Source of the DNA: Pomphorhynchus laevis
Lineage: Eukaryota > Acanthocephala > Palaeacanthocephala > Echinorhynchida > Pomphorhynchidae
Direction: 5' to 3'
Assembly: GCA_012934845.2 (NCBI GenBank)
Contig: WNNJ02000567.1
Location: 1 to 64,000 of the forward strand
DNA length: 64,000 nt
This document shows positions 55,838 through 64,000 of the stretch, piece after piece (within the stretch, counting starts at the first letter, position 1; each line of letters opens with the position of its first letter). A program made the translations under genes and the position numbers. The notes under the pieces were generated by a model that was not told the origin of the DNA, searched no databases, and saw only the letters and a program-made list of their open reading frames with translations.

Positions 55838-56832
55838 ATCGTCATCAACATCATCGTCATCAACATCATCGTCATCAACATCATCGTCATCAACATCATC
55901 GTCATCAACATCATCGTCATCAACATCATCGTCATCAACATCATCGTCATCAACATCATCGTCATCAACATCATCGTCATCAACATCATCGTCATCAACA
56001 TCATCGTCATCAACATCATCGTCATCAACATCATCGTCATCAACATCATCGTCATCAACATCATCGTCATCAACATCATCGTCATCAACATCATCGTCAT
56101 CAACATCATCGTCATCAACATCATCGTCATCAACATCATCGTCATCAACATCATCGTCATCAACATCATCGTCATCAACATCATCGTCATCAACATCATC
56201 GTCATCAACATCATCGTCATCAACATCATCGTCATCAACATCATCGTCATCAACATCATCGTCATCAACATCATCGTCATCAACATCATCGTCATCAACA
56301 TCATCGTCATCAACATCATCGTCATCAACATCATCGTCATCAACATCATCGTCATCAACATCATCGTCATCAACATCATCGTCATCAACATCATCGTCAT
56401 CAACATCATCGTCATCAACATCATCGTCATCAACATCATCGTCATCAACATCATCGTCATCAACATCATCGTCATCAACATCATCGTCATCAACATCATC
56501 GTCATCAACATCATCGTCATCAACATCATCGTCATCAACATCATCGTCATCAACATCATCGTCATCAACATCATCGTCATCAACATCATCGTCATCAACA
56601 TCATCGTCATCAACATCATCGTCATCAACATCATCGTCATCAACATCATCGTCATCAACATCATCGTCATCAACATCATCGTCATCAACATCATCGTCAT
56701 CAACATCATCGTCATCAACATCATCGTCATCAACATCATCGTCATCAACATCATCGTCATCAACATCATCGTCATCAACATCATCGTCATCAACATCATC
56801 GTCATCAACATCATCGTCATCAACATCATCGT
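55838..56832 (+). repeat. 15-bp minisatellite, about 66 near-identical units
   Basis: CATCAACATCATCGT repeats without variation in every unit I read from 55838 to 56832. It is open in several frames: INIIV on the plus strand, MMLMT and DDVDD on the minus strand. The long ORFs through it on both strands are products of the repeat, not evidence of genes. It lies just upstream of the proposed HORMAD start codon. Confidence 0.95.
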
Positions 56833-56839
56833 TATCATA

Positions 56840-57700
56840 ACGAGTTTTACGGCATTCGGCTTTGGTCTCTTGATCATCTTTGAGAATGCCAAATATAAAG
56901 CAGCTTCGTTAATTTCGAGCCATATGAACCAAATCGCACTAGTGCGAACTTTCCTTGAAAAACTTTGTGAGTCAGCACTAATAAACGAAAGCATTGGATT
57001 GATAAAACAACTATGTAAAGTTAAAAGCCGCGCATCAATAAAATGGCACAGTTTCGTTGTCTGGATAAATGGATAAATCGTTAAGCCTAAACTGCAAAGC
57101 AGTCATTATGTACACATACATTCCTATAATTCCAGATTGAATCTTATATAGCGAATACCTTACATCCATGATGCCCAACCGCAGTCCAATTGGCACCAGA
57201 AACTCGAGAGTTAACCAGGCCCTTTACTGTACGATCAAATTCGAAAAACCGTAAATGAAAAAGCGTTCTCGGGGGTATTAGGGAAGATCTAAAGGTATGT
57301 ACTTGCATTTCTAAATTTACAGAAACTGTGTTCCGAGATGTATCAAAATAGAATAAAATGGGTCCGAACGTAATACGAAGTAATAAGGCAAATTATAAAT
57401 GGTTCATGAGCATAATGAGTGTGTTCATACCTTGCGAGTGGATCGGGACATCCATGTACTTACAAAAGTGCTTAGAATAATTAACATTTAATTAAAAGCC
57501 GGATTATTATGGACTTTTGGGTTGTCGATCTTGTCATAATCAGAGTCTAGTTGCTAATTTAAAGAATTCATTAGATAACAACTAGTGCTTATTGATAACA
57601 ACAGATTGGCTATTAATTATTTTGTCTGCAAACGTTTCGCCACTTAAATTTCGAAACGCTAAATTCTAGATTAAGGATAATAATGGGTCGGTCTTAAGAC
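56840..57700. other. Flank of minisatellite, no sure gene
   Basis: A minus frame at 56845-56985 (SADSQSFSRKVRTSAIWF) follows an acceptor-like TTTATTAG but its phase does not fit HORMAD. Nothing else is recognised. Confidence 0.3.
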
Positions 57701-57714
57701 ATTGCCTTCACTGG

Positions 57715-57979
57715 TTAATGTGAAAATGACATTGCGAAAGGACACTGAATGCGCTGCAAATTAAAAATATACAGAACTCTACTTTTTCGCGCTGATGACG
57801 AGGATGCGATAACCGCTGATGTTGCTGGATGAGTCAACATCAATTGGACAAATTGATTTCTCTGGTTATAGCGACATATGATACGCCGCCAGCAGATGGC
57901 ATTACCCTTATCAGTCAAAAACCAAGCTCTTAATTTGCCACTTTGGGTAATTATAAATAAGCATTTCTGCACTAAACAG
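57715..57979 (-). CDS. Possible exon, unrecognised
   Basis: After CTTTACTGTTTAG the frame reads QKCLFIITQSGKLRAWFLT and continues to LYIFNLQRIQCPF and a stop. Base use is less AT-rich than its surroundings. The plus strand of the same stretch is also open in part, so orientation is uncertain. Confidence 0.3.
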
Positions 57980-58199
57980 TAAAGTTGATATCCACTCCGT
58001 TTTTAGATGACAACTGCTTTCACTCTTCCGTCTGTGTTTATATTTGCTTATTAAATAGCACTGCATTAATTTGCTTGATTTTAAATCGTTCCATTTCATT
58101 GCTGATAAACAACCGAACTATCAGTTGATACTGTTTATCTTATCTCAATAGATAAAGAAGTAGCCCGGTGATGATTCGCATTTGTCCTGCATTATAAAC

Positions 58200-59310
58200 A
58201 AACACGTCAGAATACTGAATCGCTGAATTTGTATGAATACTCTTATTACTGAATCGTTGTGAAATGAGTCGCTGATTACGTCAAAATGCTTATCATTTAC
58301 AGTGTTGGTAATTGATAAACAAATTAGCATCAAATTGTTTACATATTAATTCACTGTAATATTGTAAATAATCGTTTATCGCTTAATCAAACTGAGTCAC
58401 TGATTACGTCAAAATGCTTATCATTTACAGTGTTGGTAATAGATAAACAAATTAGCATCAAATTGTTTACATATTAATTCACTGTGATATTGTAAATAAT
58501 CGTTTATCGCTTTATCAAAACGAGTCGCCGGTTACGTCAAAATACTTATCATTCACATTGTTGATTATAGATAAACAAATCAGCATCAAATTGTTTACAT
58601 ATTAATTCACTGTGATATTGTAAATAATCGTTTATCGCTTAATCAAAACGAGTCGCCGGTTACGTCAAAATACTTATCATTCACATTGTTGGTAATTGAT
58701 AAACAAATCAGCATCAAATTGTTTACATATTAATTCACTGTAATATTGTAAATAATCGTTTATCGCTTAATCAGACTGAGTCACTGATTACGTCAAAATG
58801 CTTATTTACAGTGTTGGTAATAGATAAACAAATCAGCATCAAATTGTTTACATATTAATTCATCGTAATATTGTAAATAATCGTTTATCGCTTAATCAAA
58901 CTGAGTCACTGATTACGTCAAAATGCTTATCATTCACAGTGTTAGGAATAGATAAACAAATTAGCATCAAATTGTTTACATATTAATTCATCGTAATATT
59001 GTAAATAATCGTTTATCGCTTAATCAAACTGAGTCACTGATTACGTCAAAATGCTTATCATTTACAGTGTTGGGAATAGATAAACAAATTAGCATCAAAT
59101 TGTTTACATATTAATTCACTGTAATATTGTAAATAATCGTTTATCGCTTAATCAAAATGAGTCACTGATTATGTCAAAATGCTTCATATCATTTACAGTA
59201 TTGATTACGTCATATCATTTACAGTGTAGGTAATAGATAAACAAATTGTTTACATATTAATTCACAGTAATATTGTAAATAATCGATTATCGCTTAATCA
59301 AAATGATAAA
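58200..59310 (+). repeat. 128-bp tandem repeat, about 8-9 units
   Basis: The GAGTC block starts at 58266, 58394, 58522, 58650, 58778, 58903, 59031 and 59159 (spacing 128, once 125). Units share CATCAAATTGTTTACATATT and TAAATAATCGTTTATCGCTT. Units at 58522 and 58650 share GCCGGTTACGTC, so copies spread in pairs. The 59159 unit has an internal partial duplication. Confidence 0.93.
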
Positions 59311-59990
59311 GCTGATCGACTTCAAGCCGTCTCCATAATTGGTAACACGTATTCAAAGGATCAGCAGACCTGTTTACAATTGCAATGCCTAAAAGCAATC
59401 TTATCCATTTTGTCAAACCGTATGTAATATGAATGGCTACTAAAATGTTTTATTTATTAATGCTTTATTTATTAAAGTAAAACCAATTGTTTATTTAATC
59501 GACGGTAATCATGTAAGACATTATAAATGGATCTTTTGATTACTGTTTTGATTTTGTATCATTTTTATTGATTTTATTAATTTTTACAAATTAATTTTCA
59601 AATTACATGAAAATACAAGTAACGATTTTTAGTTTAAAATTTAGGATAAAAAATCTTAATATTTCAAAATATAAATCAAGACATTTATGAATATTTAATG
59701 ACTATGAATATGAATATTTTTATAAATATCTAAAATGAATATGAATTTTTATGTGATAAGTTTAAAATATTTATATTTTTGAATATGAACATTCATATTT
59801 TGAATATTCATATTAATCTGAGTGTTTATTAGACCTTTACCGTCTTTTGACGATTGGCCATAAAAAAAGTTAACATACAAATACACAAATTAGTTTTGAT
59901 TAACTTTGTCGGTCATCGCCAGAGACGGGATACCGGGGCAGTGGAATACGTGAAGCAAGTCTGCACAGGCTCCATCACAGAATTTATAGA
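59310..59990. other. AT-rich stretch, no gene seen
   Basis: Contains ATATTTATGAATATTC-type short repeats near 59650-59820. No exon is supported. Confidence 0.4.
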
Positions 59991-59999
59991 TCGTTAATG

Positions 60000-60240
60000 G
60001 AATTGCTATTAATATATCGTTAATGGAAGAATTGTAGAATTTAATAATACGGAGGGAAGTTCTAAGCTGGGGCGTCGTGGAATGATCCACATAATTTTGG
60101 ATTTATCAGGATTCAGAGAAAGGCGAAGGGAAGATAGATGATTGGAAATTGAGACAAGGCAGCTGGAAACAGAAACACTAAGATCGTGAATACGATTAGC
60201 AGGTGCATGAGCTGGTAAATTATCCTGCGGCTGCAAGATA
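60000..60240 (-). mobile_element. CR1/L2-like LINE fragment
   Basis: Reads NRIHDLSVSVSSCLVSISNH and LRLSLNPDKSKIMWIIPRRP, nearly identical to the RT of the element at 15655-18500. It is fused on its upstream side to the RLE-type fragment at about 60235. Confidence 0.8.
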
Positions 60241-60640
60241 AAGCTCTCATTGAATCTTTAGAAGCTGTTTGCGTTGTGAGGTGAGTGGCGTATCGGGCAA
60301 ACGCGGATGCGAGATTCTTCGAGTCGGCACCAAAACCATTAAGCATGATGGACCATGTAAGAGTGTCCAGTCAGGATGGACCAGCGCCGCCTTTTATCAT
60401 TTTGCTGGTGGCTGCAATCATTTCTCCATCTATGTCTTCGAAAAAAGACAGGTGGAATACTGGCTCTTGATAACAGTTTTCGCTCAACAAAACGTCATCA
60501 TTAATCGGTTCGGCATTTGGGTGTTTGGCGAGTAATAAATCGTGTACAGATGTTGTGCCAATCGAGTCAGTAGCATGAAATGGGATACCCAGACCCTGTT
60601 CATTATCTAACGATTTCATAGCTGCAGTTAACCGACCAGA
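60235..60640 (-). mobile_element. RLE-type LINE fragment
   Basis: Reads LLLAKHPNAEPINDDVLLSE, then MIKGGAGPS, then FARYATHLTTQ, matching the region before RT motif A in the family at 60740-63720 (there SSGPSGIDARSW). It is truncated at about 60235 where CR1-like sequence begins. Confidence 0.75.
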
Positions 60641-60739
60641 TCAAACCTGGTTAACAAATACCTTTAAAAATGGCTCACTGATTAATTTTTAAAAAATAAT
60701 AATTTACTATACAACAAAATTATACATGAGGGGGTTTCC

Positions 60740-63720
60740 GCGAATGGGCCATTCGTTATTACAAGGCAACAGAAAGCTGTTAACCTACAATAGAAAAGAA
60801 TTAGTTTTCAAACACAGCGCAAAACTCGCTGTGGTGGGTTTTTATAAGAATTATAGGTTTGGAACAGCTATAACGTGGCGAGCGTAAGCATAAGGAAACT
60901 GATCGTGCGATTTCAAAACTGATGTCTCGTTTCATCTTTATGGCTAGATCAGGATAAGAACGCGTTGACCGATGCGTCAGTTTTGAAGCCGTGGTTTTGA
61001 TTAATTTTCCGCTTCTATGACCATTCCTCCCGAAGTGGAGAAAATAAGAGGTATAAAAGACCCTCGTTCAACTAGCGCAATCCGCTCACTGTATTTGGCT
61101 TTCTTGCGACTCTCGTTGTATTCGAAGACAGACTCAGGCTTCCGTTATATGTTCGATTGAGCAGGTACAGCAAATACATTAACATCAAAAAATGTTCGCT
61201 CAAATCAACTACCGTGTAGCCCGGAAGAAACAATGTCAAGACGCGCGCTTGGATCACGGGTTGTTGTTCGTTCGAAAGTAATATTTTCAGGAACCTCGGT
61301 TAGCTGAGGTTCGCAAGCTACGCCGTGAGATATGCGGCTAAGATAGTGTGAGATGATGTCGCGGACTGCATTATGCCTGATCAAAGGCAAGGCACCTCGT
61401 CTACATGATAAGGAATGAGCCACACTGACTTGAGTGCCGCAAATGCAGTTGCTGACTCCAATCTTAGGATCAGTGTGTCCATACCTTGTGTTCAAAGCAA
61501 CCCTGAATTCGTTAGCAGAAAGATAAAAATTTTCATGCTTAAGCGGAAGAGCACTTTACCACGAAGAAGCTCCATTGCGAGCAGCATGCGCGATCAGATT
61601 ACTGGTTGCGGGTATTGCTAAGATCGGAACTTTAGAGAGGTGTTCTTGGTGCGATAGTGATCGTAGCGTCTTGATTTCGCGAAGCATTGTTTTCTGCCTC
61701 TCTCTTAGGCTATCACCACCTAAACCATAATTATAGGTTGAAATTAGCATGTTTGAGGATTTGCATTCAAGTGTGACTGTGATTGCAAGGTCCGCAATAC
61801 CAATACCTCCAAATTTTAAAGAGAGCACAATATTAATTTCCAGTCTTCATCTAGGTCCCAGGAGACGAAGTTTGGGATAAGCTGTGTAATTAAGGTGTGT
61901 GACAGATCCGACCAGATCGTGGCTGAACAGTCACAATTGCGCATTATATGTGTCCACTTAAATTGGACGGAGTTGATTAATCCTGCAAAAGCGACATGCG
62001 GATCCACCTTGGCAACTGAATCGAGACGTTGCAGCATTGTGGTCAATGTAGACAGAAGTTTTGCGGTTGCTGCATTTACAAAATCGTTGGACCCGACTGG
62101 ACTGCCGAGAATGATGGTTCCATCGATGGAAGTTTTTATTTCGGGGTCGGGGAGGTTCGATTGATCAATATGAAGGTGTGAAAGGTGTGATTTACGTGTG
62201 TTTACGAAATAGCCAAACGTTGGTCCATTGGTATAAAGCACATCCCCATGCCTGTTTCAAAACGTCAGTGGTCCCAATAAAGTTGGCGTCATCTGCATAC
62301 CATTTTTGGAAGACCGACGGAACTTCGCATTGAATTGTTTTTATCAACGGGAGAGAGGTCAGGGCGAAGCCAGTTATCGCAAAATGATCGCCTTGGGTGA
62401 AACCTTCGGTGGAGTATAAGCTTTGACTTCCCACAATGAGTTGCGCAGGGTTTGCGTAGACATTACAAAGAGCCCGAGAAAGCGACGGGCATACGAAATC
62501 TATGTTGTGTAATGTCACCGCTCTGTTTGTTCGGTTGAAAGCATTTGAAGCGTCGATTGACAAAAGACAGTGGTCGTCCCGCCTTTTTGAGAAGCCTCCA
62601 ATTGAACGGACCCAGCAACGTCCTGAATGTCATTGCGAACAATATCTAGAATGATCCGGCTAATAATGCGTCTGACAGTATTACAAATTCCTATGGGGCG
62701 GATTCCTCCTGACTTTTTCTCTAAAGGAACCAGACGGCAAGCGATGAAAGCATCTAAAGTTCCTAGAGTGAGTGGTTCTGTTGCGACGAAGATAGCGAAT
62801 TTGGCAAGTGCTTTGGCTAGGCTGAGTGAATTCGAATCAAAATCTGTCAGCATGTGAAGCCATGAGCGAGCGTCAATTCCGGACGGACCCGAGCTTATTT
62901 TGGTTTGTTTACTCGATGTAATACTGTGTGTTTCGTCCAGAGCATAGAACCGGCTGAGATGATGTACTTTGGATCCAGGGAAGGGAGTAGTCAAGAGCGT
63001 ATCTGGATCCGCTTGATATGCCTCGGTGTGTAAGTCTTGAAGCGTTGATAGTACCAAAGTGCCATCAATGATATGTTGTGGATGCAGGGCTTTTGTTTCA
63101 ATCGTGTCTTCTAGCACAGTCGAGCTGGCTCTGATTTGGCCCTTTGTTACTAGGCCTTGATAACGCTTGACCCACTTTCTCGGTGGAAGAGGCTTGCGGG
63201 ATCCGAAATTACTTTGCAGATAGAAAGCTTCGTTATAAAAAGCTTCGTAATCTTTATTTTGCCAACTGACTAATCTTTGCTGAAGTGTCTTGCGAATCAG
63301 CGAGATTTTTCTGGATGGTATTCTTTGAAAAGTACAGTGAGAGAAGACAGTTGTTTTCTGTAGTAGTGTCCGAGTGTCGGCATGGGCTTCTGAGGATTCC
63401 CAATATAAATTGGCCAGGATCTCGACTATTTTGTGACTGGCGGAATAACTTGGCAATTCTATAAGGTTAGGTCTCCAATGAATTACCGCGTTAAATAAGT
63501 CGGTTATTGATTTAGGGGTGCTGGGTATTTCCTCGTCGAGAAAGTTATTCTGACAAGCATCCGTCGGTTGATTATCAAGTTGCGTGTTGGATTGAATTGT
63601 AGCGTCGATATTAGAGGTTTTGTTTCAAGATCTCGGTGCGCGGCAGTTAAAGCGTATCTTGTTTAACTTAACGCAGCGGCAACCTTTGCAGACGGCGGCG
63701 GGGCCGTTGCAATTGTAACA
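60740..63720 (-). mobile_element. RLE-type non-LTR retrotransposon, nearly complete, decayed
   Basis: N-terminal cysteine cluster near 63720-63630 (CYNCNGPAAVCKGCRCVKLN). The RT open frame from 63456 to 62515 has SSGPSGIDARSWLHMLTDFD and CRLVPLEKKSGGIRPIGICN. Then motif A SIDASNAFNRTNRA, motif B TEGFTQGDHFAITG and motif C KWYADDANFIG (62563-62192). The thumb ILGSPVGSNDFVNA and GGIGIADL follow. After that comes CICGTQVSVAHSLSCRRG with LIRHNAVRDII (61495-61205), then RLDIVSSGLHG and a shifted RTFFDVNVF, as in a restriction-like endonuclease. The catalytic RT residues survive, but four or more frame breaks make it dead. It resembles R2/Utopia-like RLE groups; the exact clade is uncertain. Confidence 0.82.
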
Positions 63721-64000
63721 CAAGTGCTTATCTTATGGTTGTCCTCGAACCATACGTTAAACCAAATGTGATTTGCTTCAGAATTGTAATTTTTAAAGGT
63801 GTAGTGTAAGTTTGTTGTCTTAGTCGATTAATGAAAAAAGTCGATTTGCTTCTATTTGTTATATTCTCGTCCTAAAGTAACTCGTACGCGGAAGTTGGTG
63901 TAAAGTAGGTTAGATTAATTGTCAGATAATCCCGGTAACTAGTCAAGCAATTCTAACGTATTATGCAATAGCCGTCAAAACTGTCAAGTTTCACAGCAGT
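63720..64000. other. Upstream flank of RLE element
   Basis: No 5' boundary motif recognised. It may include the element's 5' untranslated region. Confidence 0.3.

Noticed and set aside
55784-57076. 430-codon plus-strand and 388-codon minus-strand ORFs
   Set aside because: Both are made by the 15-bp repeat being open in several frames; the flanks show no domain and the plus strand is antisense to HORMAD.
1-64000. Bacterial or organellar origin
   Set aside because: Spliced host genes with GT/AG introns, LINEs, PLEs and a tRNA-derived SINE show a nuclear animal-type genome; no operons or ribosome-binding-site patterns are present.

Overview
The window is eukaryotic: very AT-rich DNA with spliced host genes, GT/AG introns (several only about 45-48 bp) and a heavy load of retroelements and DNA elements. 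The mixture (HORMAD, CSN1, olfactomedin and NUS1-like host genes; Penelope-like, CR1/L2-like and RLE-type retroelements; a tRNA-headed SINE with a hammerhead-like core; Ty3-like fossils) fits an AT-rich invertebrate animal. I cannot name the species from sequence alone.

Layout. 0-10 kb: foldback repeats, the last exon of an olfactomedin-domain gene (+), a tandem repeat carrying hammerhead-like cores, an intronless COP9 signalosome subunit 1 gene (-), and a possible lipase-family exon (+). 10-26 kb: mostly dead elements, namely CR1/L2-like LINE copies, other LINE remnants, a Ty3-like gag fossil between inverted terminal copies, a triplicated 300-bp unit, and Penelope-like 3' ends. 26-31 kb: a NUS1-like gene start and the three terminal exons of an unrecognised gene. 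31.1-32.9 kb: a Tc1/mariner-type transposon whose ends are built of 22-bp iterons.

37.4-55.8 kb (-): the main reconstruction is one gene of at least 13 exons encoding a meiotic HORMAD/Hop1 protein: HORMA domain, then a PHD finger, then a winged helix, then a basic C-terminal tail. All exon phases agree and the model gives 446 codons. The one weak junction is a 37-nt exon with a poor donor. Its introns hold a SINE, an array of Penelope-like terminal repeats, a foldback element, a LINE truncated by a Penelope-like element, and a 37-bp minisatellite. A 15-bp minisatellite of about 66 near-identical units lies directly upstream of its proposed start codon.

57-64 kb: a 128-bp tandem repeat, then minus-strand CR1-like and RLE-type LINE copies, the last being nearly full length but decayed.

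Most worth a second look: (1) the iteron-ended transposon; (2) a Penelope-like terminal repeat whose copies show compensatory changes in RNA-like helices; (3) the hammerhead-like core shared by a SINE and a tandem repeat; (4) the HORMAD gene with its duplicated tail exon and promoter-side minisatellite.
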